Shown in pieces: positions 37,346 to 47,239 of a stretch of DNA of 64,000 nucleotides. The notes below the pieces were generated by a model that was not told the DNA's origin, made no database searches, and worked only from the letters and a program-made list of their open reading frames with translations. The stretch is from NCBI GenBank assembly GCA_937139405.1, contig CAKZPV010000031.1, positions 243,501-307,500 of the forward strand, in the 5' to 3' direction. Each line of letters starts with the position of its first letter. The first letter of the stretch is position 1. Both the position numbers and the translations under genes were made by a program. The stretch comes from an uncultured Nitrospirota bacterium. GTDB taxonomy: Bacteria > Nitrospirota > Nitrospiria > Nitrospirales > UBA8639.

Positions 37346-38078
37346 TTATTGAATATTGGCTAATTGGTTAGTATTCAACAAACAAATTTGTCGACGATCT
37401 TGGATGAGCAACCCTTGACGCAGGAATTGACTCAGTAAGGCGCATACGGTCTCTCGTGAGGTCCCAATCAAGTTGGCTAAATTTTCGTGTGTTAGACGAA
37501 TGTTGAGTCGAATATCGTCTTGCTCTCGTTCTCACATCGAATCGCCTAATTGTAAGAGCAGCTTCGCCAACCGTGCAGGTGCATTATGAAACACCAGATC
37601 GCCGTATTTCGACTCGATACTTCTAAGACGTTCCCCTATAAGTCTTGAGAATGCGTAGTCCTACGGGTGGGGATCGTACAATAAAACGTAGAAAATTTTC
37701 TCTCGCAATTTCACAGACTAAAATCGGTTTCAATGCTTACACGAGTGATTCATGAGGAGTGCCATCCATGCCTTCCACTTCGCCAAAAATTTCGCCCAGT
37801 TCTAACAGACACATCGTGGCTTCTTGACCATTTCCATTTTCTCGAGAAACTTTCACACGCCCTTCTTTCAGCAGGAACACGGTATCTCCAGGTCGTCATG
37901 GGAAACAAATGGCCTGATGCTTTCGGTAAGACACCATCTGAGATATGTCGCGTAATTCTCGCTTGTCTTCATTGGGGAGATCCGCAAAAACTTTGATGTG
38001 TTGGAGATGCCAATATCTAGATTCATGTAATTGTTCGATGGAGTGTTTTTTGAGAATTTGAGTCATAAGGCCATTCAT
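37346..38078 (-). pseudogene. Degraded Crp/Fnr-family transcription regulator
   Basis: Reading the minus strand from 38078, the protein begins MNGLMTQILKKHSIEQLHES. The cyclic-nucleotide-binding fold continues (GDTVFLLKEGRVKVSRENG, ELGEIFGEVEG) and ends with an HTH domain (TSRETVCALLSQFLRQGLL). The frame is broken by an in-frame TGA after AICFP, a TAA after HESLV, a one-base frameshift near 37640, and a TGA after LGDSM. Neighbouring residues align through each break, so the decay is recent. Sequencing error cannot explain four lesions. It lies 11 bp before the AhpD-like gene. Confidence 0.88.
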
Positions 38079-38150
38079 CTTGGTGATTGATGATTACATA
38101 GAATAGAGGCTCTGATGATTCTTTATTCTTCTATCAGGTCGTGAGTATTC

Positions 38151-39176
38151 CTAGCATAGATGGTTGGCTGTGCTCACTGTCAGCGTTGTCTGTTTTGGAT
38201 TTCCCATAAAGACTTTGGTCTCTGGATGAAAGGTATACCAGGCAAACCAATAGGCTGTCAGAGTGGAGAGGGGTTTACCTTGCTGATCAACAACTTTGGC
38301 ACTCCTCGATTCGTTATCCCAACAGACAATGTAATCTTGATTGTTCAATGAATCCGAAAATGCCGGCCCCTGTTCTTCAAGAGCAGAAAAAGGGTAAGCC
38401 TTAAACTCCTCGCTCACCTCGACTCCTAACACCCATTCTTTGGGAGAGAGTCGAGCATCTTGTTTGGCTGGAGGAAATATTAAGGTATCGGTGAGGGCAT
38501 AATGTTGATAGGGATCATGGCTATAGTCACGAGAAAATCCAGTTTGTCGAGAGAGAACTAACGTATTGGGATAGCGCTCACGCCAGGCTTTCCAGGTTGT
38601 GTGTTCTAAGAAAATTGGCTCAAGATGTTTCCCTAACAATGGTCCAGTGACCGCTTCCATGGCAATTTGTGACCAAAGACTTTCGGATTGATGATCATAC
38701 ATGAGGACATCACTTTGGTAGAGGAGCCCTGAGACACCAAAGGTCAGCAGTTGGTTGCCCACCTTTCGTAGAAACCCCATGCCGGTTCCACAAAGGGGGC
38801 AATAGGAAATTACCACAGGTGTCCCATCTAACGTGTCGTTCACAATTTCGTGCCAGTTCAATGTGGCAATGGGATAAGCCTTGGCTTGATGCTTGCCCTG
38901 AATACCTAAAACCCGGTCCTCGGGAGTTAAAAACGCCGCTTCATCAGCTAGAAGAAAATGAGGCGTCAGTATTGCCGGAATGCCGTCTCTAGGAGGACCT
39001 CCCGATAAAATTTCTTTTAGGGGAATGGAGTGAGGCTGAACTTGAAACCCATTAAACGCGGCATGACTGTTACCAGAAATAAGGAAAATTAGGAGCATGC
39101 TCACAAGCCATATCTGGCGAAGAAAAAACTGAGCGTGTGAGCGATTTAACAGGGGATGAGGCAAAAGACGAATCAT
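38151..39176 (-). CDS. DUF3179 domain-containing exported protein
   Basis: The 341-aa protein (start at the ATG ending at 39176) has an N-terminal signal peptide (FFLRQIWLVSMLLIFLISG, cleavage after SHA). The DUF3179 domain follows, with DRVLGIQGKHQAKAYPIATL, the cysteine motif VISYCPLCGTGMGF, and LYQSDVLMYDHQSESLWSQ. The two close cysteines suggest metal or redox binding; the function is unknown. The frame is open upstream to 39251, so a longer start is possible. It stands alone. Confidence 0.88.
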   Translation of the reverse strand: MIRLLPHPLLNRSHAQFFLRQIWLVSMLLIFLISGNSHAAFNGFQVQPHSIPLKEILSGGPPRDGIPAILTPHFLLADEAAFLTPEDRVLGIQGKHQAKAYPIATLNWHEIVNDTLDGTPVVISYCPLCGTGMGFLRKVGNQLLTFGVSGLLYQSDVLMYDHQSESLWSQIAMEAVTGPLLGKHLEPIFLEHTTWKAWRERYPNTLVLSRQTGFSRDYSHDPYQHYALTDTLIFPPAKQDARLSPKEWVLGVEVSEEFKAYPFSALEEQGPAFSDSLNNQDYIVCWDNESRSAKVVDQQGKPLSTLTAYWFAWYTFHPETKVFMGNPKQTTLTVSTANHLC

Positions 39177-40054
39177 TTTGGTACATGAACGAACAGTTGT
39201 GTAATCTATTTCACAAATATGGATATGTTTCATGTTCACAATGGATGACACTTAGTAAATGAGTCTATGAATGTCATAAAGCATTACAGGTATGGCGATG
39301 TGAGCTTAAATTCTTGTCAAAGGAATTTTCAGATAAAGGTTTGGCTCATCCATATCGTTCCTTCCTACTTATTTTCTTTGAGAGGAAATTCCGATTTGCT
39401 TCAATAGTTGAGAGAGGTTTTTCAAGTGGGCTTGAAGAAGGGAAACACTCTGGTTTCTCAATAAAGGAAATTTGACTTTCCTTGAAGTAGTCGCTGGTGC
39501 AAGTAAAGACCAAATAAAAGGTTCCTGGCACCTATATCAAGATTTTGCTTGGTTTCCGAGAGGACATATGGGGTTATTGTGGGATGGGTCGGTGTTGGCT
39601 TAACCCGCCTGCTCACCTAGCTCGTAACATAGAATTTGATTGTGATCCGAACCGTCTGACTCTGACAGAACGTAGAATTCCCCATTGAACAAAATATCTC
39701 TCATCTATGATGAAACGGATCTCGTAGAATACCTTAAGTAGACGTTAAGGAAGTAGATGAAACACGTACGTGAGTCAGACCTCTTACTTGAGCCGAAGAG
39801 ACGAACAGACTGCTGTCCCGAATTATTTGTCGGCTATTCGGACTGGCAGGCTACACGCGCAAAATTCTGAAAAATGTTTACAAAATTAGAAGGACTGGAA
39901 AGGAAGAATGTTCATGCCCTCAATCCTCTGATGAAATGAACCGAAAATGGTGATGTGGAATATTGTATAACCCCCCCATGTTCATGAAAGTAAAAAATTG
40001 GAGGGGTGATGAATAATCCCATCGTTGTTGGATAGATAAACATGAGGTTTTCCC
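39177..40054. other. Gene-free region between the DUF3179 and HD-GYP genes
   Basis: A minus-strand 61-codon frame (39346-39531) has no family support. The region contains the second copy of the AGGTG(T/C)CAGGAACC repeat at 39517-39533 and a small CCTTAA/TTAAGG inverted repeat near 39735. Nothing else was recognised. Confidence 0.4.
39517..39533 (-). repeat. Copy of the AGGTGxCAGGAACCTTT repeat
   Basis: On the minus strand this reads AGGTGCCAGGAACCTTT and differs from the copy at 2971-2987 by one base. Here the flanking inverted arm is imperfect. Confidence 0.5.
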
Positions 40055-41461
40055 ATGTCGTTTGTTGAAATTGATGATATTCAAGATCTCCGCATTGGAG
40101 TGTTTGTGAAGTTGGAAGGTTCCTGGTTTAGCCATCCATTTCCTACCAATACCTTTACCATTAAGTCTGCTGAAGATCTGAACACTATCAAAGGCCTGAC
40201 CGACGTCACAATTCTGTACGATCCGGATCGCACACAGTCTGCCGATTTTGATGACATGCAAAACACTAGTAATGACGACTCGAGTATTTCGGCTGGGTCA
40301 ATAGAAGTAGAAGTCTTTAACGTAGAGTCTGTTGGTCAGGAAGAGCAGACGAAACAAGAAGAGTCGCTGATCCCTGAATCGGCGTTGTCTGAACTACTCG
40401 ATCGACGTGAAAATTATCATGAATTTTTCGATCATCTCAGGAAGGTTGAGGGGGCCTATCAGAAAACGTTGGCTCAAGGGCAGGAATTATTTCAACAGCT
40501 GAGTGGGCGTCGACCGGCTGGCCTTAAGACCGGCGATGCCATGATTACCAATATGATGCAGGCCTTGAATAATCAAAAGACAGCGATGTCTCTTATTGAT
40601 CTTGTGGGGAGCAATGGTGTGGCATGGGGGCTCTCTGAGCATGCCATGAATGTGTGTACGCTCTCGTTATTGATCGGACGGCAATTCTCATTAGAGGATG
40701 ACGTCTTGCTAGAGTTAGGCCGGGGTGCGTTGTTTCATGATGTGGGTTACCGGGCCTTACCCATGAAGGTCAAGTTTCAGGCTGTCGGGATGAAAGTCGA
40801 AGCTGATCCAGAGCTTCGCCTTTTACATCCTGAGATGGGCCATCAACTGATCGTCTCTTTTCTAAACGCTGGACCGATGTTAGGGGAGATTATTGCACAG
40901 CATCATGAACGTCTAGATGGATCAGGATTCCCAAAGGGCCTTAAAAGAGACGGTATCTCTTTGCTCACGAGAATTGTCATGGTGGCCGACCATTTCGATG
41001 AACTGTGCAATGCACCAGATCATGAAACGAGCCTTAATCCTCATGCGGCATTATCTCGCATGTATCGTCATGTGGTCAAAAAGAGGGAATCTTCAAAATT
41101 TTGTGAGCAAGTTGTGCAAGCCTTGGTGCAGGCTATTGGCGTGTATCCACCTGGAAGTTTAGTAGAACTTTCAGATGGATTTATGGGCGTGGTGTCTTCA
41201 ATTAATGTACATGCTCCCACTAAACCGGTCGTCCTCCTGTATGCACCGTGGCTTTGTCGCAACGATGGGCTTCTGATTAATTTAGCCAAGGAAAGCACTC
41301 TAGAAATCAAACAAGCCGTCCATGCGAAAGATATTCCGGAACAAGTGTTAGGGTATCTCAGTCCAAGAAGAATGGCGATGTTTGTTCATGCCACGGAACC
41401 CACAACGATGGCCTTCAATAGCCGGCGTTCTAGTCACAATAAATCTGCTAGAGCTCGGTAA
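40055..41461 (+). CDS. HD-GYP domain protein, probable cyclic-di-GMP phosphodiesterase
   Basis: The 468-aa protein has an N-terminal DUF3391-like domain (MSFVEIDDIQDLRIGVFVKL), a linker rich in acidic residues, and an HD-GYP domain at about residues 190-350. The metal-binding HD is in ALFHDVGY; HPEMGHQLI and HHERLDGSGFPKGL follow. The GYP triplet is GFP here, a conservative variant. These enzymes hydrolyse c-di-GMP to GMP, lowering biofilm formation. No receiver domain is present, so it is not a simple response regulator. It is monocistronic. Confidence 0.92.
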   Translation: MSFVEIDDIQDLRIGVFVKLEGSWFSHPFPTNTFTIKSAEDLNTIKGLTDVTILYDPDRTQSADFDDMQNTSNDDSSISAGSIEVEVFNVESVGQEEQTKQEESLIPESALSELLDRRENYHEFFDHLRKVEGAYQKTLAQGQELFQQLSGRRPAGLKTGDAMITNMMQALNNQKTAMSLIDLVGSNGVAWGLSEHAMNVCTLSLLIGRQFSLEDDVLLELGRGALFHDVGYRALPMKVKFQAVGMKVEADPELRLLHPEMGHQLIVSFLNAGPMLGEIIAQHHERLDGSGFPKGLKRDGISLLTRIVMVADHFDELCNAPDHETSLNPHAALSRMYRHVVKKRESSKFCEQVVQALVQAIGVYPPGSLVELSDGFMGVVSSINVHAPTKPVVLLYAPWLCRNDGLLINLAKESTLEIKQAVHAKDIPEQVLGYLSPRRMAMFVHATEPTTMAFNSRRSSHNKSARAR

Positions 41462-41483
41462 CCATGTGTTCGGTAATGACATA

Positions 41484-42656
41484 CTAGCTCATTGAATAAC
41501 TGTTGAGGTTCTTGATGGATCGTTCGCGTACCCGTGTGTCAGAATCTTGTGACACATTATCCATGCTCATTCGTATGTCCATATTGATGTCTCCTTTGAG
41601 GTGATACCAATGTTCCATGAGACCGTTCACAATATTGGAACAGTCGATTTGTACGATTTTTGGATGTATCTGTGATGGATCAGCTGTGCCATTTGTCCCC
41701 AGCCGGGTTGGGTTGCCCTTAGTAATGTCTGAGCCTCGAAGAGCAAGATCTCCATTGTTGTAATAGAGGCTGATCTGACAACACATTTCATGAAGTCGGC
41801 CAAGGGGTTGGTCGGGTTCCAACACGTTATCATCCACGTCTGGGGAACAGAGGAAAATATTGTCGAAGATTCTGGGCAATCGATTCTTTGGGGAAAATTC
41901 AATGAGCCGCTGAAGGGCATGCTGCAAGACATAATTCCCCATGGAGTGACAGAGAATATTGACATTTTGTAAGCAAGGGTCCCATTTCTTCCCCGCTTTT
42001 TCTTCCAATGTCGTTGGCGGTCGGGTGGTTTCCGTCAAAAAATCACGCAACTTTAAGAACCCGCGTCCGAGGGCGAAGCCGGATCCAAGGGCCTCCGTGC
42101 GATCTGAACGGTAGGCTGCGAAGGGAAGTGCAGACCCATCGGATGGCCACGTGAAAAGCACAACCAAGACATTTTTATTCCTACCACTTGCCCCCCATCT
42201 TGATGGCCGATTGAGCATGGCTTGTAGCGCGAGAGCAGTGCCCACGGCTTTCCACCAGGACTCATTGAACCCATGCACGTAGATTAAGACATCTTGCCCT
42301 TGGCGAAGAACCCGCTGTACTTCAGCAAACATTTCAGCTGAACCTAATTTTTTCCCTTCTTGTCCGGTTTCGATTCGTTCGCGATCAGGAATATTTTCTC
42401 GATAGGCGACAATTTTCGCTTGCTTCTTGGCCTGCTTGGTCAAGTATTTGCTGAGTGCCACACCATCTCCTGGTCCTGCCCCTGTTTTGGTGCGGAACCA
42501 TTTATCTAAGGAGGGGGTTTCGAGATCAAGCATCACCTTTCCCAATCGAAGGTTTTCAATCCCACTGACTGAAGGATGAACCCCATATCCATCTGGAGTG
42601 AATTGCTTTTTCCCGAGGTGATTGCGATTGGTGACATAGTAGAGTTTCAGTTTCAT
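41484..42656 (-). CDS. DUF900-type alpha/beta hydrolase
   Basis: The 390-aa protein has an oxyanion-hole segment VLIYVHGFNESWW and the nucleophile elbow LCHSMGNYVLQHAL, with the strand-helix order of alpha/beta hydrolases of the DUF900 group. No signal peptide is visible. The N-terminal YYVTNRNHLGKKQF is typical of this group. The substrate is unknown. It converges on the HD-GYP gene with a 22-bp gap. Confidence 0.85.
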   Translation of the reverse strand: MKLKLYYVTNRNHLGKKQFTPDGYGVHPSVSGIENLRLGKVMLDLETPSLDKWFRTKTGAGPGDGVALSKYLTKQAKKQAKIVAYRENIPDRERIETGQEGKKLGSAEMFAEVQRVLRQGQDVLIYVHGFNESWWKAVGTALALQAMLNRPSRWGASGRNKNVLVVLFTWPSDGSALPFAAYRSDRTEALGSGFALGRGFLKLRDFLTETTRPPTTLEEKAGKKWDPCLQNVNILCHSMGNYVLQHALQRLIEFSPKNRLPRIFDNIFLCSPDVDDNVLEPDQPLGRLHEMCCQISLYYNNGDLALRGSDITKGNPTRLGTNGTADPSQIHPKIVQIDCSNIVNGLMEHWYHLKGDINMDIRMSMDNVSQDSDTRVRERSIKNLNSYSMS

Positions 42657-42851
42657 ACAGGAACTCCTTTGAGACTATTTTGAGGAGAGACAAAGACACA
42701 TGGGCTCAGATTTAAATGTTTGCATTGCAGATGGTTTTGCTGAGCTTCATGGGCCTGTCATTTTTAGGTCAGCGGCCTACGATGAAAAAATTTCTCATTG
42801 CTTATAAGAATTGTCAAGGTAACAAGGAAAAGCATTATGACTGATGAATAT

Positions 42852-44303
42852 TCAAGGATGAAGGATCGGTTTGGCGCTTGACGTATTAAACAAACCTTCG
42901 GCTTCGGGGTAGAAGGTGAGGAAAATTTTCGTGGTCATGTTTGTAAGATGTTCAACTAGTTGGGTTGTGGAATCTTGCTGAATATGTTGGTCATGAGATG
43001 TTTGACATTGTTTCCAAAGCTGTTGCAGGGCTTCTTTAGTTTCTTTCAGACGATGTTCGGTTTCTTGTTTCCAGAAGAGGGGAAATTCACGAGGGTCGCT
43101 GTAATCCCCTCGTCCTCGTCCGCAATGGGTAACGGCTAGATAGCGCAAGATCGCATCCCGTGTTTGACGATCTAAAAAATCTGAAACCCACGAGATCCGA
43201 TTGGGATCGTCTTCATCCTGGCTTTTCGCATAAGCGGTTCCGCCCAACGCTCCAATAACCGCTCCGCCAATGGTGAAGATGCCATGCGATAATCCGCCGG
43301 TTGCCACATCTGAAGCGAAGCCGGCAGCAGCACCGCTCAGCAGGCCATTCCAAAAACTCTCCTCTTCCCAGGGCTTTCGTTCGCCAGGCACAGTAATATC
43401 TTCCAGTCGCGATTGAATGGTGTGCGCGACGTCACCTGAGAGGCCATGAAGCGTAATTAATTCTGTGCTCATAGCAGAAATACGATGAGCCAATCGCTGA
43501 TCCATGGCTTGCATGGCGCGCTTGACTATGTTTTTTTTCTGCCCTTCGGTTCTTTCCGGTATGGTTTCCGAGTCCTTGGCTGTCTCGATTAACATGCGAG
43601 CAATACTCGTCATGCTTTGCTGGAGTGTGAGTTTCTGCTGTTCGCACCAGACCTGAGCGAGTCTCATCATGATGGGTCGTTGATGATGGTGTAGAACATG
43701 GGAAAGGCAATTCCATAAGAGACCTTCCTGTACCCAACATCGAGTAAAAGCGTCCAAACTCATGATTTCCTTAATCACGGGCTGTAAGGCCCACTGTTGT
43801 TTCCAACGTGATTCGAGTTGACGCTGTTGCGCTGGTTCCACCAAACCCGTTTGGTTGAGGAGGACGATGACAGGTTTGTTGAGCCAGGTCAGGAGATCTA
43901 GTTCGGGTTGAAGGTACCCTGCCATGGCTGGATCTTCAGTCGCATTGACCAGATAAAGGACGATATCCGCCTCTTCCTGGACATTTCGAATGGCTTGCTG
44001 TCCACACCAAAAAGGTTTGTCTGCCAATCGGTCCCAGACTTGTGACACAAGCCAACCGATCGGGTTGGAAAGGCCTTGAAGACGTGCTAACAATTTATGA
44101 CTATTTCCAAATCCCGGTGTATCCCAGAGTTTCAACTGTTGACCATCAGGTGTTTGCAGTAAAAGGAATTCCTCGTTGTGGAGTGTGACATGAGCCTGAT
44201 CCATCACCTGTCCGATGTCTTTGCAGAGGAGTGTGCGGGCTAGAGTGGTTTTCCCTATGTTGGTATGAGAAATGAGGGACAATGTGATCGAAGTCTGTGT
44301 CAT
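42852..44303 (-). CDS. DUF3482-type GTPase
   Basis: The 483-aa protein has an N-terminal GTPase domain: P-loop SHTNIGKTTL (serine replaces the usual first glycine), G3 DTPGFG, and a degenerate G4 LNQTG in place of NKxD. The C-terminal half is DUF3482, with a Gly/Ala-rich hydrophobic stretch (LLSGAAAGFASDVATGG, GGAVIGALGGTAYA) that may insert in membrane. It lies 9 bp downstream of the DUF2868 gene, its usual partner. The role is unknown. Confidence 0.88.
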   Translation of the reverse strand: MTQTSITLSLISHTNIGKTTLARTLLCKDIGQVMDQAHVTLHNEEFLLLQTPDGQQLKLWDTPGFGNSHKLLARLQGLSNPIGWLVSQVWDRLADKPFWCGQQAIRNVQEEADIVLYLVNATEDPAMAGYLQPELDLLTWLNKPVIVLLNQTGLVEPAQQRQLESRWKQQWALQPVIKEIMSLDAFTRCWVQEGLLWNCLSHVLHHHQRPIMMRLAQVWCEQQKLTLQQSMTSIARMLIETAKDSETIPERTEGQKKNIVKRAMQAMDQRLAHRISAMSTELITLHGLSGDVAHTIQSRLEDITVPGERKPWEEESFWNGLLSGAAAGFASDVATGGLSHGIFTIGGAVIGALGGTAYAKSQDEDDPNRISWVSDFLDRQTRDAILRYLAVTHCGRGRGDYSDPREFPLFWKQETEHRLKETKEALQQLWKQCQTSHDQHIQQDSTTQLVEHLTNMTTKIFLTFYPEAEGLFNTSSAKPILHP

Positions 44304-44312
44304 TTGATATCT

Positions 44313-45794
44313 CTAAACAGATGCTGGCCAAAGTCCGGTTTGAGCTAATTGCAGGAATTGGTCCAATGAGGTGGTATTAGCATTAAGCGGAACGATTGAG
44401 AGATGGTATTGGCTGCTCAAACGTTGCCAGGTCTGCCGTCGTTCAATGACTCGGTTGTCATCAAGGGCGGTACTATATGGTTCTTCATCAAGGAGCACTA
44501 GCAATCTTGATCCACGTCTGTGTGTTTCCATTTGTGTTTGCATGGAATGAAGCCATTCTCCCTGAACCTCTCCCTCTGGGGTTTGACCTGCATTAAAAAT
44601 CACGACAGACGTACGAACTTCTTTGGAGACCTCAGCTGGGTTTGAATATTCCTGACCAAACGGAATGGGCTGTTGCCATTGGATGGAGGCTAAATTCCCA
44701 CAGAGGTCCAGGAGTGCAAGGTCTAGAAATTTCTTTGTTTCCTGTGAGGGCTGATAACTATAGGACATGATATCAACCTTCACGCCTTGTCCTCGGTCTG
44801 GAGCTAACAGATGGACAAAATAGGGATGCTCTAGTGGTAATACAAATGTTTCCCTGGCTTGCCTCAAAGACCGTTGTCTCATCCATACCATGATGCTGCG
44901 TGGAATGATGATCGCGGCAATGGCTGTGACGGCCCACATATGAATCCATGGGGCGGCAGGGCCATGCTGGGGTGCTTGGAGACTGACAATTTCTGATACG
45001 TTGGGAAAAGGATGGTCTAGGAGCCATGCTGCAGGACTCAGGAGAAAGTGCAGAAACATTTGGACCTGGTTGGCTGAGAGAAATGTGCTTTCCCAGGTCG
45101 CCTGATAATCAAGAGCCAACCCCCGGATATACATACCCAGTATAATACCCACGGCCATGAAGACGGCACCGACATGGAGGAGTTGGCGAAGGCGTTCCGT
45201 CCATGTTGGTTTAACGTGAGGCCACCAAAGTGTTGTAAACCGTTTGGTGGTTTCTTGAACCCAGTAGGTGGTCGAAGAATCAGAAAATGTTGCGGTGCGC
45301 CAAGAACGTTGACTTCGGATTTCCGCTAATTTGGAGAGCCACGAGGTTGCCGTATCGAGCCATGTCGTGTGCACTGAGGATTTCAGAAATGGAAGCAATG
45401 TTGAAGACAAGTACATGCCACTATTCCAAAGCAGCAACAGAAGAAGAGGGAAATTGAGTAAATTTACTCGTTGCGATTCTCCCAACCCGTTCATGAATAA
45501 TCCGGCCGCAATGGCTGGGATGGCCACGAAGGCTGTGGGAATGTCTACCTGAAGATGGTTCCAAGATTTCATGAAGGTGGGAAAAGCCTTGTCGACAAAA
45601 GCCCAAATAATTTCCGAACGTGCTGTAAGAAACTCCAGATCGGTCTCCACAGAATGATCGGAAGAAGGGGGGTGTTTGTCTCTAGCCCGTTGCGTTGCAT
45701 GATGCCGCGTTGAAAGAGGCAGGTGATTCCCGTGAGGATCCGATTCTTCCAACGCTTGTACGAGGAGGACCTGGGAAAATTTTTTCCTATTCAT
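44313..45794 (-). CDS. DUF2868 membrane protein
   Basis: The 493-aa protein has four membrane helices: two at about residues 90-130 and two at about 220-300. A long cytosolic C-terminal domain follows. The N-terminal FSQVLLVQALEESDPHG is the DUF2868 signature. DUF2868 and DUF3482 genes are commonly adjacent, and here they form a two-gene operon. The shared function is unknown; a GTPase acting with a membrane partner is the natural inference. Confidence 0.88.
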   Translation of the reverse strand: MNRKKFSQVLLVQALEESDPHGNHLPLSTRHHATQRARDKHPPSSDHSVETDLEFLTARSEIIWAFVDKAFPTFMKSWNHLQVDIPTAFVAIPAIAAGLFMNGLGESQRVNLLNFPLLLLLLWNSGMYLSSTLLPFLKSSVHTTWLDTATSWLSKLAEIRSQRSWRTATFSDSSTTYWVQETTKRFTTLWWPHVKPTWTERLRQLLHVGAVFMAVGIILGMYIRGLALDYQATWESTFLSANQVQMFLHFLLSPAAWLLDHPFPNVSEIVSLQAPQHGPAAPWIHMWAVTAIAAIIIPRSIMVWMRQRSLRQARETFVLPLEHPYFVHLLAPDRGQGVKVDIMSYSYQPSQETKKFLDLALLDLCGNLASIQWQQPIPFGQEYSNPAEVSKEVRTSVVIFNAGQTPEGEVQGEWLHSMQTQMETHRRGSRLLVLLDEEPYSTALDDNRVIERRQTWQRLSSQYHLSIVPLNANTTSLDQFLQLAQTGLWPASV

Positions 45795-45949
45795 GTGTGC
45801 TGTTGAATCGTGGACAAATGTAAATAGGTTTCCTTGCGTGAAGAGGTTCTCATGGTACTGGAGAAAGTAAATGGAAACAAATAGGCGACGGTGTGGCTCT
45901 GCTGTTTTGGGGAGAGAGTTTACTTAGAATTCTAGTAGGTGATAGTGGA

Positions 45950-47029
45950 TTACGCCGTTGATGCCGGCTTCTGCTGTTTTGCGATTCTGGCGATAGAGGA
46001 TTCGGAGTCCAGCAGAATGCTCAATCCGCGAGTAGATGGGTGACTCTCTAATGCGATTTTGACAATCATGGTCATGGGTACCGACAGCAACATGCCGATT
46101 GGGCCCCAAACCCATCCCCAAAACACCAACGAGAGAAACACCACGAGTGTTGAAAGTCCCAGTTTGCGACCCATAAGCTTAGGTTCAACCACATTTCCAA
46201 ATATGACGTTCACTAAGCCATAACCCACGCCAACTAAGAGGGCACGTCCAAGGCCGAATTGAATATAACCCAGTAGCACTGGAGGTACAGCGGCTATGAT
46301 CGACCCCAGGTTAGGAATGAAGTTTAAGAGAAAAGCTAGGAGTCCCCAAATAACTGGAAAGTCGATACCTAAAATCGCCACCCAAATCGCCACAATAATA
46401 CCCGTAGCCAAACTCAATAGAGTTTTGATGGCAAGGTAATTGTTCACAGCATCGGTGATTTTGCTGAATTGCGAAAAGGTGCCCTTGGGGTCACCAAAGG
46501 CGGCATGGACTTTTTTGGGGAAACTCGAAGCTTCTAACAAGATGAAAATGACCGTGAGGAGAATTAAAAAGGAATTGGCCAACATGCCACCTAATCCTGA
46601 AAGCATGCGTCCTACGAGACGCATGGACGCGCCGGGATCAATGGACTTGAGTAACAACTCTTCATTGATTTGAAAGCCAAGCCCTTGTACCCATTGGAGG
46701 AGTGGGCCCATTTCTTCTGTGAGTCGAGCTTGGTAACGAGGAATGGCATCGGAAAAATCATCTAATGATGTGCCGATCAATCCAATAAAACCAAAGCCCA
46801 ATCCTAGTACACCAAGAATCACCAAAAATAGGGCGACTGGAGCAGGAATACCTTTCTCTCTCAACCAGAAGACGGGGGATGCACTCAGTATGGCTAGAAA
46901 GCCCGCGATGAGGAGCGGAACAAGAATTGGTTCTGCCGCTCTCATGCCTGCGACGACGATGACGAAGGCTGCAGCCGTCAGGAGAAACCGACCATTTGAA
47001 TGTTGAGTAGACGGGGATGATGGCAACAT
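45950..47029 (-). CDS. AI-2E family transporter (PerM-like)
   Basis: The 359-aa protein has about eight membrane helices and the family pattern: an N-terminal helix pair, a long extracytoplasmic segment (about residues 65-150), and the conserved WGLLAFLLNFIPNLGSIIAA near residue 235. Members move small molecules or ions; the autoinducer-2 label comes from one E. coli member and should not be taken as function. It is monocistronic on the minus strand. Confidence 0.93.
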   Translation of the reverse strand: MLPSSPSTQHSNGRFLLTAAAFVIVVAGMRAAEPILVPLLIAGFLAILSASPVFWLREKGIPAPVALFLVILGVLGLGFGFIGLIGTSLDDFSDAIPRYQARLTEEMGPLLQWVQGLGFQINEELLLKSIDPGASMRLVGRMLSGLGGMLANSFLILLTVIFILLEASSFPKKVHAAFGDPKGTFSQFSKITDAVNNYLAIKTLLSLATGIIVAIWVAILGIDFPVIWGLLAFLLNFIPNLGSIIAAVPPVLLGYIQFGLGRALLVGVGYGLVNVIFGNVVEPKLMGRKLGLSTLVVFLSLVFWGWVWGPIGMLLSVPMTMIVKIALESHPSTRGLSILLDSESSIARIAKQQKPASTA

Positions 47030-47239
47030 GCGTGAGCTATGACTGCTGCTGTGCTCTATCTAAAAATTCTTAAAGAGAGGACACGATCTGATTACGTGTC
47101 TTTCCTATGATACCTGCTTCTTAGGTTTTTGTCTTGAAGGAGAATACGAGGAGAAGATCCAGAAGCGGCCAGGGCAACCGGTTACGCGGTTAAAGATTAC
47201 ATGTAAAGTAATGCGCAGGTTGAGCGAGCAAAATTTAGT

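Noticed and set aside
37346..38078. Stop-codon recoding (TGA as Trp) in the Crp/Fnr gene
   Set aside because: A TAA and a frameshift also break the gene, and other genes in the window end normally at TGA.
39346..39531. 61-codon minus-strand frame
   Set aside because: No family, no ribosome-binding site, and its start overlaps the dispersed repeat.
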